A stretch of 64,000 nucleotides of DNA from positions 13,219,001 to 13,283,000 of the forward strand of contig NC_079885.1 in NCBI RefSeq assembly GCF_029227915.1, in the 5' to 3' direction. This stretch comes from Hydractinia symbiolongicarpus. Its lineage: Eukaryota; Cnidaria; Hydrozoa; Anthoathecata; Hydractiniidae. The number at the start of each line of letters is the position of its first letter. The stretch's first letter is position 1. A model generated the notes under the pieces. It was not told the DNA's origin and searched no databases. It was given only the letters and a program-made list of their open reading frames with translations. A program made the position numbers and the translations under genes. Shown here piece by piece: positions 1 to 11,390 of the stretch.

Positions 1-1059
1 AACATATTTGGCAAAACATGTCAAATTTAGCACTATTAAAGTTTATCTTTTCGGGGTTCAGTATAAAAGTATAGTACATGTGGCTTTGACACAAAGATAA
101 CTAACACAGGTTGTTTGTACAAGTTTTATCTGGCCTTAGAAGATGTCATCCAACTAAGACTCGATGTGAATCTGTCTTATTTTGGTCGCATTTCCAGACT
201 ATTAAGAATGTCAAAGCATTTTTGCCATTCCACGTCCACTTTTGATCAAGAAACTTACCTCACACCCGCTGAAATATCGTTTTCCATGTGGTTCAACTGC
301 TTTTATAAATACTTAGGAGCTCTAAATCGGATCCATTTAGGTTAGGGTGCAAGTTCACTTAGCAAAAATTAAAGGCTATCTTTTTCCTTACAGAAGCGCC
401 AAACCAGGACCCTGACTCATGTTCAGTAACAGACAGTTTGTTAGCTGAAAGTCTGTTTTGTCAGTAAGGAGAATATGCTGGTTCAATAATGTAACATTAA
501 TACGCATAGTTTTCGCGTTGTAAACACTTCGGTTGCGGTTTCCTGTGGGATACCCAATTAAAATTATTGGATTGAGAGTAGCGATTGCTACAGAAGGTAC
601 ATTGGCCTGTGCAACAATGTTTTAACTGAATGGCCTACTTGTATAGCGGATCTTAATGGACTGACAAGGATCTGAGATATAAAGTCTGTACTTCAGTCTT
701 ATTTTAACTTGTATACTATACATTATCACACTTATGTTATCACAATCCTCTCACATTCGAATTCTGGAGTTTGGAAAAGTTGTTAATGATACTTTAAATG
801 TTTGCACAACCTTCTTATACATATTTGAATAGGAAAGTCGTTTACATGTGTCCATTATTCTGTGATAATTCATAGGCTTAATTTAAATCAAATCTTGCAT
901 TGCACAGTAACAAAATAAACACCTATTCTTTCGAACATAATACTAATAATATTGAGGGAAATTTTCTCTTTATTTGATTGTTTATACTTCTAACTTTTAC
1001 ATATATAAAATTTTCATTGTATCATATATTTTGCCTTCATAGCTATATTTTTATATTCA

Positions 1060-1430
1060 TATACTAGTCCGTGGAAAAATCCACTGAGGCCGGATAAAAA
1101 TCAAAAAGAAGCCTTATTTGAATTTTGATGACGTCGGCAACCAATCCACAAAAGAAAAAATTAGAACCTTGTTTTCACGTTGCCTCTATTGTGGAGAGCT
1201 TAATTGCTGATCAAGAAAATGTATAACGGTTAATGAGATATAAGGTTTTAAAAATTTTGCTAACGTCAGCAAAGACCCGCCTAAACACACAAAAAATTTT
1301 TTCTGAAATTTATATACCTGTTGCTTTCATCGTACAAATTTTGAAACGCTTATCAAGAAAACGTATAGGATCATGTACTTTTGACAAACGGTTACAGAGA
1401 TATGTGTTTAAAGGATTTTTGATGACGTCC
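1060..1430 (+). repeat. Interspersed palindrome-headed repeat (family R1), copy a
   Basis: The copy opens with an actagtc box followed by the palindromic core gtggaaaaatccac at 1071-1084, then a lysine-codon-like A-rich stretch and a gatgacgtc motif. Similar heads occur at about 40,640, 47,680, 48,380-48,835 and 52,300, and inverted near 41,650 and 42,450. I see no coding capacity beyond chance ORFs. The family may be a non-autonomous DNA element; its class is unknown. Confidence 0.6.
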
Positions 1431-1640
1431 AGGGGCGAATCTAGGATTTTTTGTGACTGGTGTAAAAAAGCTTCGAAGAGGATTCACTGCCCGCCAAGGT
1501 GGTAATTATACAACTGGGGGTTTGGAGGGCGTTGTAAGCCCCCTGGAAGCCAACGCCCTTATACGCCCTTAAACGGCTAAAATAGTTAAAATCATCACTC
1601 AGACTCACCTTTGCTAAGTAGGTGTAAGGTGGTTTTTTTA
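1430..1640 (+). repeat. Interspersed repeat (family R2), shared with 45,765-45,890
   Basis: This stretch reads through a ggatttttt box and a later gttgtaagccc...cgcccttc-type segment. A diverged version of the same order of motifs is present around 45,765-45,890. It is probably a short interspersed element, without a visible tRNA-derived A/B box. The ends are approximate. Confidence 0.35.
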
Positions 1641-2000
1641 GTTTTTTAGCTGACAAAGGTTATATTTTGGAATGTTTTTTGTACATCTTGAGTAATTTAA
1701 ATGTTTTTTTTTAAATTTTGGTGTCATGCCTTATTAATTTTAGGGAATTTATATACAGGGACATTTAAACAACAGATAATAAGATACAAGATTTATTTCT
1801 TTTTTTATCAAGACTGTTACACTTTAAACATTGTCTTTTTGGATATTTTATTTTCAGCATATCGATTACGTTATCTAAATTTATTTTCATCTCGTTGTGG
1901 ATATTTAGCAACGCCAAGCCATTAAATCGATCCTGAAGAAAAGTTTCAAAATTATAATTAAATGCACTTAATGTGGTGTTTCACAATCAAAGCAGATAAC

Positions 2001-2207
2001 TCAATAAATTAAGATACACGACAAGATTAAAAATTTCACATTCTCCTCAATACGCAACATTATATTGTAGAAAACTACCTGGGTCATCGTGTTTCTTGAA
2101 TATATCTTTACTTGTCGTAGCGTTGATATAGATCTCTCACAAGAACATGTTGTTACTGGCACTAAGGCAAGAATATGTAAAATTTTGAAGATATTTGGGT
2201 ACAACAT
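2001..2207 (-). pseudogene. hAT transposase C-terminal dimerisation domain, fragment
   Basis: The 68-residue reading frame contains the order LYPNIFKILHILALVPVTTC, SCERSISTLRQVK and an NTMTQ box. This is the typical hAT C-terminal dimerisation signature of transposases and of host zinc-finger MYM/hAT-derived proteins. Only this last segment is present; no DDE catalytic core or BED finger is visible upstream on the minus strand. It is a dead fragment. The family assignment is fairly secure, the subfamily is not. Confidence 0.7.
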
Positions 2208-2564
2208 AAAAATATGTGCAGCTAATGCATTATTAATTATTTCTAAGAAATAAAGCTGAATGTTTACTTATAATGTATAGAACTTCTTTTAAGTTCCTCA
2301 TAAGTTTTATGAGGGTTAAAATTCAGCTAGTATGAAGTCCTCACACAGCACTGCAGCTGATTTGTTTTGGTTAGTTCCTACTGCTTGACCTCTAAGAACT
2401 GCTGACCACTAGGTTTGCAGTTTTACCTATATATAGGCGATGCTTTTTTCATCCCATTCCTCTTCAGTTCTTCTTCTCAATATTCTACAATACATGTCAA
2501 ACTGATGTTTTAAAGCTGTGCAAGAGTATTCAAGGAAATCTTTACAATCCTTTCCTTAACTACC

Positions 2565-3770
2565 ATGAAATTTATACAGTTCTGGAGGTTTGTTCTAATT
2601 GTGTTAGTAACACCCACTATCTCTCCCCCAAGGACTCCTGCGGAAGGTGATTTTATAGTTTCACCACAGGAAATAGCAGTAGCTCTAGAAAGAGAGAAGC
2701 GAACTTCCCGACAAGCTGGACTACGATGTCCATCACAAGATTGCAGGGAAAAGATATTAACACATACCTTTGGACCACCTTCACGTCACTGTTCTGGCAG
2801 AACACAACTGAACGATGAACAGCAGCTGAGCACAACTTACGAAAGGCAGAAGTCCCAGTCCAGAGGTACCATTTCTTCTTCTTCGCGCTGTACAACATCC
2901 TACTCCGCCACCACCATCACAACAACAGCATCTTCAACAGGAGGACGAAATAAACCGCCATCCACCGCCCGATATTGTGTCACTCCGTCGCAAGCTAGCT
3001 GCCTTGGAGGCAGAGGAAAGAGCTGTTTAGGGAAGTATTGCTGACGAAGAACACCGCCTACGCTGTCAGATAGCAGAACGCCAAGCTTCCCTGCAGAATC
3101 TACGAGCAGCATTTTCTGCCATTCACGTTCCCAACAAATCCGCATTCCTCCTTCTGCATCTATTTTGCCAAACCATTTCGAATCAAACATGTTGTCTGGC
3201 CCAGACGTTATGTTCACTTTGATTGGAAGCGCTGGAACCCATAATCCTAGACCTCAACAACAACAACGCGGGTTGGCAGCCATTTTTAGAGAACAGGAGC
3301 AGCGAAGCTCTGAGCTGTTTCATCAACCATCCTGAACCTCTGACAAAGGCCAAGGTAAGCCACTCTGTATTGTCGATTTCGTGTCTCATCTGCAGCCAGT
3401 GGAAGAGGAAAAAATCATTACATCAGACTCTGGCCATCAAAATAAGCTTGTTTTGTCTGTTGGTGAAAAGAAGAAAAAAAATGAATCTATTTCGGTTGAA
3501 CAATATTTTATTGCCAATTTACGTATTTTCTATGAATTTCTAACTTGTAATAGGCTGCCTACGTCTGCTGATGTTAGGGACTACCTTTCATATAGTATAA
3601 AAATCGTGGAGTCTGTATTGAAGTATGACGATTAATATTGGGTTCTTCAGTACACTTATGGCTACCCATGGAGTTTTGACAACAGCCACCTTCATGAAGT
3701 GATGCTTATGCTGAGTTGGGCTGTCCCTGCTTCTGCGCCAAAATCTTATGGGCCCTCTTCTTCTTGCATA
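2565..3770 (+). pseudogene. DIRS-like ORF1 (gag-like), 5' part
   Basis: Several frames carry pieces of one protein. A 159-residue ORF begins at 2,565. A later frame at 3,381-3,635 runs into the segment YGYPWSFDNSHLHEVML (about 3,660-3,710, after one in-frame stop), a pattern seen near the end of DIRS-type ORF1 proteins. The remainder, including a Cys/His-rich piece with QEICRTNNRLACTKQDCRFA, resumes at about 6,295 after the inserted LINE. ORF1 is thus broken both by point lesions and by the insertion. The function (nucleic-acid binding, particle formation) is inferred from position. Confidence 0.5.
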
Positions 3771-4050
3771 CAAAAACAGTGAACTTGAATCTAAATTCAT
3801 TGAAATTATACAGGCTAAAGATAAAAACATGATTGTAGGATGCATTTATAGACACCCCTCAATGTCTGTTGATGAGTTCAACAACCAATTTTTAATGCCC
3901 CTTCTTGAGAAAGCGTCTTCTAAAAATAAGCCAATCTTTCTCCTTGGTGATTATAATATTGACCTTCTAATGTCCGAATTGGTTAAAGAAGTTTCTGATT
4001 ATATTAATATTACCTCCCAGTTTAATTTAATGCCTCATATAATTTACTGA
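3748..4050 (+). pseudogene. LINE endonuclease domain, truncated
   Basis: The frame carries MIVGCIYRHPS and IFLLGDYNIDLL, which match the central strand motifs of the exonuclease/endonuclease/phosphatase fold used by LINEs to nick target DNA (the GDxN box). The first motifs of the domain are missing, consistent with 5' truncation. The frame then stops and continues in broken form through about 4,740. The first residues of this ORF may still belong to the disrupted host retroelement. Confidence 0.65.
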
Positions 4051-6290
4051 ATCTACCAGCACAATTATAGATAATATTTATTTTAACTCTGCCAAGTGGG
4101 ATACTTTGTCTGGTAATATTATTAATTCAATATCTGATCATTTCCCCCAGTTCTTGGTGTTAAAAAATTTGTCTGCTGTCAATCCGGCTCATGTATCTCA
4201 TGATATTTAGGCTCGTGAATGGAAAAAATTCAGTCATGATGCCTTTCGCACTGAACTACAATATACGGTTTGGGATGCTATACTTCAACCAAGCCCAGAT
4301 GATCCCAATGTATCGTTTGATAATTTTTACAACAATTTCAACAATCTTTTGGATAAATACATTCCATTAAAAATGACATGTAATAAAAAAAGTAGGAAGA
4401 AATCCAATCCTTGGATTACTAATGGTATTCTTACCTCTATTACTAAAAGAGACCTTCTTCATAAACGTTTTTAAGAGAAAAAGATCCATTTTTTAAGTCT
4501 CTCTTGTTTTCAAAAAGTACCACAATAAAATTGTAATTCTGTGTAGATTGAGCAAGAGTAATTTTTTCAATAAATATTTTAGTGATAACCAAAAAAATAT
4601 TGGCAACAATTGGAAAGATGGTAAAAATATAATTTCTGTTCGTTCTTCTGCATCTGCTTCTCCAACCTGTATGAACATTGATAACTTACTTGTCACTGAT
4701 CCAGTGACAACTGCTAGCTCTTTTAATAATTATTTTTCATAATTGCTGACAATATAAGAATGGACATCTCATTCACATCAAAACATTTCTCTTCCTTCTT
4801 AAAAGATTCTGTTCCTAATTCAATGTTTCTTTCACCAACTGATGATATTGAAATTCTCCACTGTATTTCTTCCTTGGACCTTGGCAAATCTTCTGGGCCA
4901 TTTAGCATTCCTGCCCAAATTTTTTCTACTGTTAAAACTGAATTATCTGTTTCACTCTCTAAAATTTGTCTTTTACTTCAGGCATTTTTCCTTCTAATTA
5001 AAAAACTGCCAGGGTTATCCCTATTCGTAAAAAGGATCCAAATTGGAACTTACAAATTATCGACCTATATCCTTACTTTCAAACATTGATAAGATATTTG
5101 AAAAACTTATAAATAAATGGGTGTATGGGTTTCTTGAAGCTAACAATGTCCTGTATAAGCAACAATTTGGTTTCAGAAAAAAATTACTCAACCTTTATTT
5201 AGGTCCTACTTAATAGGACGTCAACAATTTGTATCTTTAAATGGAGCTAGATCAGCAAATAATCTTACCAGACATGGTGTCCCTCAAGGCTCTCTTTTAG
5301 AACAACTTTTATTTTTAATTTATATAAACGACTTGAATTGTGCAATTAACTATTCTATGGTACACCACTTTGCTGATGATACAAACCTCCTGCATTGCAG
5401 TGACTCTTTGAAACAACTGGCCAAACAAATGAATTTAGACCTCAAGCTTCTCTGCCATTGGCTGAATGCTAATAAGATTTCTCTTAATGCTAGCAAGACA
5501 GAGTACATTATATTTAAACATGCACATAAACCTCTTAATTATAACTTTAGGCTTCTCATCAATGCCAAAAGGCTTATGCCTAGTGATTCTATTAAAAATC
5601 TTGGTGTTCTATTGGATTCTGATTTAAGCTGGAAGGCTCGATCAATAACACTGTTGCCAAGCTCAAGAGGGCCAATGGAGCTTTAGTTAAAAATGTTCTT
5701 ATTCTAGTCTACTATGCCATTTTTCATTAAATTCAATGATATTGTCCAGTGTCAGAACATTCTGTTTTTGCATAAGCTCTTTCATGATAAAATGCCTGCT
5801 ACTATTTAGAATACTTTTGCGGTTGACTTCAACCATGCCCAGAGCACTCGTGCAGAAAAGACTGGCTTGATCAATCTTCCTACTGTCAATACCGTTTGTT
5901 TTGGTAAAAATTCTATTGATTTAACACCATTAAATCCTGGAATAAGATATAGACATTAATGACTAAAAAATTTGTTTCCATAGATTACTTTGGTCTTAAA
6001 AGTGATCTAAAGAAGTATTTTATTGCCTCTTATTAATTTGTAACAAATTTTCCCTTTGTTCTCACACGGTTCATTTATCTGGTGATTATATATGTTCATG
6101 CCGTTTTGTGTGTCCTGTGCCGTCTATTGTACTCGTCCAAGGGTGGCCTTATCCTCGTCTTAGCTTCTGCTATTAGGTAAGGTCTCCCTTCAAAAATAGT
6201 TTGTTTGTTTTTTCTCTTCATATTACCAATTTATTTAATTATTTGAACTGACAGCTATTTTTGATTAATAAAATTATCTTATCTTATCTT
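3770..6290 (+). mobile_element. 5'-truncated non-LTR retrotransposon (CR1/L2/jockey-like), nested
   Basis: It holds an apurinic-endonuclease fragment followed by a reverse transcriptase with FADDTNLL, and ends in a short 3' repeat tail (attaataaaattatcttatcttatctt, 6,264-6,290). Loss of the 5' end with an intact repeat tail is the usual outcome of target-primed reverse transcription. The DIRS ORF1 reading resumes directly after the tail. The 5' junction lies within about 20 bases of 3,770; I did not find a convincing target-site duplication. Confidence 0.75.
4760..5760 (+). pseudogene. LINE reverse transcriptase, broken
   Basis: Pieces in different frames carry, in order, SLDLGKSSGPFSIPAQIF, the conserved RPIS..SNIDKIFEKLI segment near 5,060-5,115, a QQFGFR box near 5,160, GVPQGSLL near 5,277-5,300 and FADDTNLL at 5,369-5,392 (the catalytic AspAsp). 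The thumb-region motif NLGVLLDSDLSW follows. Frameshifts and stops near 5,090 and 5,200 inactivate it. A C-terminal tail typical of these ORF2 proteins continues to about 6,040. Confidence 0.75.
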
Positions 6291-6479
6291 CCAGAGGAGG
6301 AATTTCTTCAGCGGGCAAGGGGGGTGTTCCTTTTGGTTCCCATACTACTGAGGGGCAGGAAATTTGCCGTACCAACAATCGACTTGCACTAAACAGGATT
6401 GTCGTTTTGCCCATGTTTGTAATAGGAAGAACGGATCCCATGCTTGTGGCAAGCTACATGCTGGTCATGCATATGGGGT

Positions 6480-7870
6480 CCCAGGAGACAATTGACTATC
6501 TCAATTTTTTTCTCCACTTAACAATAATCTCTGGACTACTGAGCTGGCTGATGACCCACACAACGAAATTCTTTTATCTGGTGTTATCAATGGTTTCCAA
6601 CTCCTTCCAAAGGATGCAGAACTCAAACCAGCTGAAATGCACAATTATTTTTCTACGGTTAACTCACTTGCTTTTGACAAAGTGGAAACAATTCTTAAGG
6701 AGGAAATTTCTGCAGGTAACTATAAAATTTGGCCATCTAAGCCTGTCATTATTAGTGCGCTTGGCGCAGTTCCAAAGGCAGACTCTGAGGACCTCCGCCT
6801 TATTCACGATTGTTCCATGCCTCCAGGTCTTGGTGTTAATTCTTACATTGACATTGAGAAGCAAAAATTCCAAACACTTAATGATGCTGCTCGTTTGTTG
6901 CGTCCTGGCTACTATATGGCTAAGGTTGACTTACGACATGCGTACAGATCTGTCCCAGTACACCCTGCTAATTGGTCGGCATTAGATCTAAAATGGCGCT
7001 TTAGAGGTCACAAGCATTTTACTTATTTGGTTGACACTATACTCCCTTTTGGGGGAAAAAGTGCATCAGGTATCTTCCATCGCCTCACTCAAGCAGTCCG
7101 TTGGATGATGGCTAGGAGGGGTTTTCCCCTTGTAGTTGTCTATCTGGATGACTTTCTAGTCATCGGCCGGTCAAAAGCTGAATGTAAGTTGGCATTTGGC
7201 ACATGTTCTCTTTTGCTCTTTTTAGGTTTTGAACTTAGTCCTCCTAAGGTAGTTCCTCCATGTCAATGTCTGATTTTTCTAGGCATTTGTCTGAATACAG
7301 TGAAACTCACGTTATCCTTGCCTCCTAAGAAGTTAGATGATTTGTACGAAATTATTTCCTTTTTTTTACATTGCAAATGGGCCTCCAAAAGGCAGCTGCA
7401 CCAGTTGGCCGGTCGCTTAAACTGGGCTTGCAAAGTTGTCTATGGAGGTCAAACTTTCCTACGTTGCATTCTTGACCTCATGGGATCCTTACCTAACTCT
7501 GCCTCGAAGTGTCGACTGACATTCGAATTCCACAGAGACATGGTGTGGTGGCATGATTTCTTTCAACAGTTTAATGGGAAATGTGATTTTCATGGGAAAC
7601 GTCCTGTTACTAAACTTCAAACTGATGCATGCAGCTCATCAGTCAGTGCATACATTTTAGGTGACTGGTTCTACTCAAATCTGTTAGTAGACTAAAGTAG
7701 ACTGTTAGTAGACAAAACAGTTCTTTTTTTTTGTGACAATACTGCTGCTGTTACCATGTTTAATAAAGGTACCACTAAGAACCCCATAATACCGTACTTT
7801 CTTTGGCGATTGTTCTGGCTGTCAGGAACATTCAACTTCTTGTTGGATACTATAAAAAGGTCTTGTTTGA
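6480..7870 (+). pseudogene. DIRS-like reverse transcriptase and RNase H
   Basis: The long open frame (6,637-7,695, extending upstream to about 6,480) shows ISALGAVPKAD, the MAKVDLRHAYRSVPV box, the polymerase active site VVVYLDDFLVIG and the LLFLGFELS segment, all typical of DIRS/gypsy-grade reverse transcriptases. RNase H begins with KLQTDACSSSVSAYI. The frame stops at 7,693. A short duplicated stretch (ctgttagtagac twice at 7,680-7,712) replaces the middle of RNase H, and the domain resumes with FFCDNTAAVTMFNKGTTK at about 7,729. The product was probably already defective before LINE insertion could be ruled in or out. Confidence 0.8.
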
Positions 7871-7976
7871 GTTTTCGGCCCTTGATCGCATGTCATTGTT
7901 CAGTTACTTTTTGTTACTGAGTAAGTTTTCCATTACTGTGTAGGCTTGCACCAGTTTACCCTAGTATTGATGTCAG

Positions 7977-8915
7977 ATGTTGTTTTTTTGTCAAGCTAGC
8001 TATGCTGTATTCACAAAAAGTAGTTACCGTACACATTATGCCACCTACAGGAAGTTTTGCGACCTCATGTCAATGTCACTAGTACCCGCCTCTAATAGTT
8101 TTTTGTGTTTATATGCAGCCTATCTTAATAGGTTCTTGTTACCACAATCTGTCTGTCAGTATATCAATTTTGTTGGGCTCTTGCATCGTGAGATGGGTTT
8201 TCCCAATCCGCTTTCCCACAACTGGATTTTATCTACAGTCCTCAAGAGAATTAAACGTACACTTGGTACACCTCCACAGCCCAAGTTGCCTATTTTGCCT
8301 GATTGCTTATTTGTATGCGGTCTCGTCTTAATTTAAATTGCAGTCGCCATGCCTCCTTTTGGGCTATTTGCCTTGTGGCCTTTTTTGGGTTGTTTCGTAA
8401 GGCACATTTACTTCCTCATTCTGATGCCTTGTTTGATCCTAAGCGCCAATTTACTAGGTCAGACTTTGTGTATTCTACTACAGGTATTACATTAACGGTT
8501 CAATGGAGCAAAACCATTCAACTTGGTCAGCGTACAGTTGCTGTTCCATTGGCGGCTATCCCAGGCTCGTCATTATGTCCTGTTACAGCTGTCCAACATG
8601 CATTTTCTTTTACCACGGCAGCCTTACCTAATAGCCAGGCTTTTTGCTGGAGAGATTCCTCTACCCCTAAGCTCTGCATTTTTACTTATAAATCATTTAT
8701 ATCTTGTACATGAAGCAGGTACTTTTAGAGTTAGGCATTCCTGCTTCTCAGTATGGGACCCACTCATTCCGGCGTGGTGGTGCTACCTTTGCATTAGAAG
8801 CGGGGGTTTCTTTAGATGTCATCTTTCTTTTGGGAAGTCCAATGCCATGTATCTTTACCTACATATGCCCCTAGCCCAGCGCGTGTCTGCCCAACAGGTT
8901 ATGCATCACATTTAG
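7977..8915 (+). pseudogene. DIRS-like tyrosine recombinase
   Basis: A SAM-like N-terminal segment (YRTHYATYRKFCDL, HREMGFPNPLSHNWIL) is followed in a second frame by the catalytic domain: VAFFGLFRKAHLLP (first Arg), TVQWSKTIQLGQR, then in a third frame THSFRRGGATFALEAGV at about 8,760-8,810 (His-x-x-Arg). The nucleophilic Tyr region follows after another frameshift near 8,830. At least three frames are needed, so the gene is dead. This domain is what separates the element from gypsy-type LTR elements. Confidence 0.75.
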
Positions 8916-9379
8916 CTTAATTTTTATTTCTCTTTCTCACACCTATTCACTTTGGATTGGCACTTCAACTATTGCCTAGACTTATGCTATTCAATCGTTT
9001 TTAGTCTTTTTTATGCAGTTTTTGATTTAGTCTTCAATACACTCCTCAGCGTTGTTGCCTTTTATCGTTCAGCAGATTATACTCTTACTATATAACATAG
9101 ATATTTTTTACCTATTATATAGCCTTTACTTTGTTTCATGAGCCTTTGTTCTTGTATTTATCCAAGCTTGTAGGAGACCGTTTATTTTCATTTATATGTT
9201 TGTAGTTTGTATATATTATAGTCACTTTTGTAGAAGAACTGACACTATGCACACTTGACTTCTTATTGGTTGAGTTTAAAAACACAAGCAATAAATTACT
9301 TCTTACCTCTTAAACCTTTCCCATTTAAATTCATTGTTGCTGACATTTTGTCTTTTTTCATGGTGGTAGGAGATATATA

Positions 9380-9610
9380 CAAGTTGATTTGGCTCAAATA
9401 ACCCAAATGGCATTTTTCTCACCTCACACATTCTTGACTACTTTATTTAGAGAAACTTTCACGAATTTCACGTTTTTGACCTTTTTCGTGAAACTTTGTC
9501 TTGCAAAACTTTCAAAAATAGCCATTCTCAAAAGTTTATTCAGTACTAACTTTTTAAATTGTGGATTCACGAAATTTTATCCACTAAAATTTAAAAAAAA
9601 TTTGCTGGTT
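9380..9610. repeat. Low-complexity cgaaa/ttttcg-type tract, related to 10,100-10,240
   Basis: Both stretches are built from variants of ttcgcgaaaatttatc and cttgcaaaactttc in a loose repeat. A related vocabulary occurs in the inverted-repeat element at 50,050-50,267. These may be eroded copies of one MITE family. No coding sense is visible. Confidence 0.35.
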
Positions 9611-9611
9611 T

Positions 9612-9869
9612 TAAATGTTATTTCTTGACATCCCCTCACAAAGAGAAACATTGAAGTCTTTGCATGCTGGTTGGACGATTGCCTTTTACAACTACATAAC
9701 ATCAGCCGATGGTAAAGGTATCATCATTAATGGATTGAAAGCCGCTGGAGTATACGACGCCATTGTACTTAGATTAAATAAGCTACCGACGATAGATCCT
9801 TTCCATGATATTGATCCCTTGGTTGATCAAGACCCTCCCCTCCCCCTCCCCCTATTAGCTTTGATCTAA
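9612..9869 (+). pseudogene. Probable Tigger/pogo-type transposase C-terminal fragment
   Basis: The frame reads DIPSQRETLKSLHAGWTIAF, then an NYITSADGKGIIINGLKAAG segment, then PTIDPFHDIDPL. The pattern of a LxxLHAxW helix, a short loop, GxxIIxNGxxxAG and an acidic tail is that of the C-terminal end of centromere-protein-B/Tigger-like DDE transposases. No DDE core is found upstream on this strand. The match is from memory of the family, so it is tentative. Confidence 0.45.
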
Positions 9870-10405
9870 ATGCAGCTTGCAGAATTGATGAAGAGGAGCG
9901 GAATGCTTATAGCTGAGTTACTAGCGAATAAGATGATGACCACATTGCATGGCGAATAAGACGATGACCACATTCCAATTTGTAAATAGAAGTTTTTACA
10001 TACCATTAGAAAGAAAATTACATTGTTAAAAACACTTCTTCCTTTTTCTATCATAAGAAACATAGGCCACCTTTTCTATAAGAACAAAAAATAAGTTTAT
10101 AATCACAAATCGCGAAAATTTATCTTGCCAAAACTTTCCAATTTCAGATTTCGCAAAAGTTTATCTTGCGAAAACTTTTCAATTTGCAAATTCGCGAAAA
10201 TTTATCCAAAGCAAGTTTTTGGAGTCGCAAAAGTTTCTCGGAATAAAGTACATAATGGTTATTCATTCGCTTGTATATTCTGTACTTGTTCTTGGGGTAA
10301 TCAACCCGTTATCAAAACTTTCATGGATGTCATCTATATCATGAGGGTATAACTATTGCAAGAGCAAGCATATCCATTAAAGAGCAGAATCTTTGATTTT
10401 TAGGA

Positions 10406-10663
10406 TTATAATTGCTTCCTTGATGACACATGACTTCCTATCAAGTTTTTATTTCCTGTAAATTCATCAGCAACATCATGAGGAAATATTGATGCAAAAA
10501 GTCCTCTTTCATTACGAGGAAAGTTCTCCATAATCTTTTTGTCAACATTATGTGAAGCATAGAAGTTTGAATGTAAACGCAGCTCAATTGAAACGGCAGC
10601 TCGAAGTAGATAGCAAAAGCTCTCATTTCCAACAATTAATGGAAACAGAATTTTATAAAACAT
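10406..10663 (-). pseudogene. Possible OTU-like fragment of a transposon gene
   Basis: The 85-residue frame contains GNESFCYLLRAAVSIELRLH followed by SNFYASHNVDKKIMENF. The order of a Phe-Cys segment, a helix with ELRLR-type charge and a FYASH box resembles OTU-like peptidase segments found in cnidarian transposon proteins. The expected Asp-Gly-x-Cys signature is not clean. It could be a coincidental ORF; low confidence. Confidence 0.25.
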
Positions 10664-11099
10664 TGTCGTTTTCAGTAGATCTAAATAAAAATTTTTTTTC
10701 TATTATTTATAGACGATAGTTAGCTATGTAGCTACAAACTTTTTTACGCCAAAAATGTTTCAAGGTACAGCTGCATTTAATATGTCAACATGTATCGCAG
10801 CAATAAACAGTCCGTAACCAAGCTTAACATATCAATAAATATCTAAAAAGTTGCTAATGTGCAGAAATAGAAGATAAAGGAGCATTTTTAGATACAAAAT
10901 AATAAAAAAGAATGGTTTCAATTCATACTTTGCCAATTTTCACTGAAAACGGCTAACTTCACACAACTAAGTCACCATTATGGATTTTTTTTATTAAACA
11001 AATTGTGCAGAAAGCCCTTTTCCCCAGCACCTTACACCCTAAGTTTGATAGGCAATAGCACAGTGCATTGGCCGTAAACTCCATTTAAATTTTTAAAAA

Positions 11100-11390
11100 C
11101 TCAGACAACCGTTGCCAAAAGTAGTTGAGACAAATGCAAAAACTGACCATTAGTGGCAGAAAAGGCAATAAATACAGAATTACGACTCTTTTTATCTCCT
11201 CCCCCTTTACACAATGTAAAGAGTCATAGCAGCAAACTTCCGACTTCAAAAAACCTGAGTGCAACATTGTCTGGGGGGGGGGGGGGGGTGCGGGAGTGAA
11301 ATTGTGGAAATGATTCAAATTTCAAAAAGTGTCTCAACACTTTTGGCAACGATTGTAGGTAGCTAGTAACTATTTCTGTATTTAAAATTT
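11100..11390. repeat. Imperfect inverted repeat, MITE-like
   Basis: The arm at about 11,109-11,140 (gttgccaaaagtagttgagaca) is answered by an inverted copy at about 11,320-11,351 (tgtctcaacacttttggcaac). A 16-base poly-G run lies in the loop. No target-site duplication is evident and no ORF is shared with known transposases. Confidence 0.45.

Larger units (their letters stand above)
2330..9300 (+). mobile_element. DIRS-like tyrosine-recombinase retrotransposon, split by a LINE
   Basis: The order gag-like ORF1, reverse transcriptase, RNase H and tyrosine recombinase on one strand is that of DIRS-order elements, which integrate with a recombinase instead of an integrase. A TATA-like tatatatagg and a pyrimidine-rich leader at about 2,440-2,480 precede ORF1. 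A non-LTR element interrupts ORF1 between about 3,770 and 6,290. Stops, frameshifts and an internal deletion make it inactive. The outer ends are estimates, because I could not find the split or inverted terminal repeats by eye. Confidence 0.7.

Noticed and set aside
115-345. 76-codon open frame at the left edge
   Set aside because: No domain, no splice partner and no repeat match that I can see; likely a chance ORF.
6407-6985. 192-codon plus-strand ORF overlapping the DIRS reverse transcriptase
   Set aside because: It is the shifted frame of the real reverse transcriptase, rich in Leu/Thr without any motif.
11273-11288. Poly-G run as a G-quadruplex regulator
   Set aside because: A single uninterrupted run in a MITE-like loop with no gene nearby; more likely slippage.
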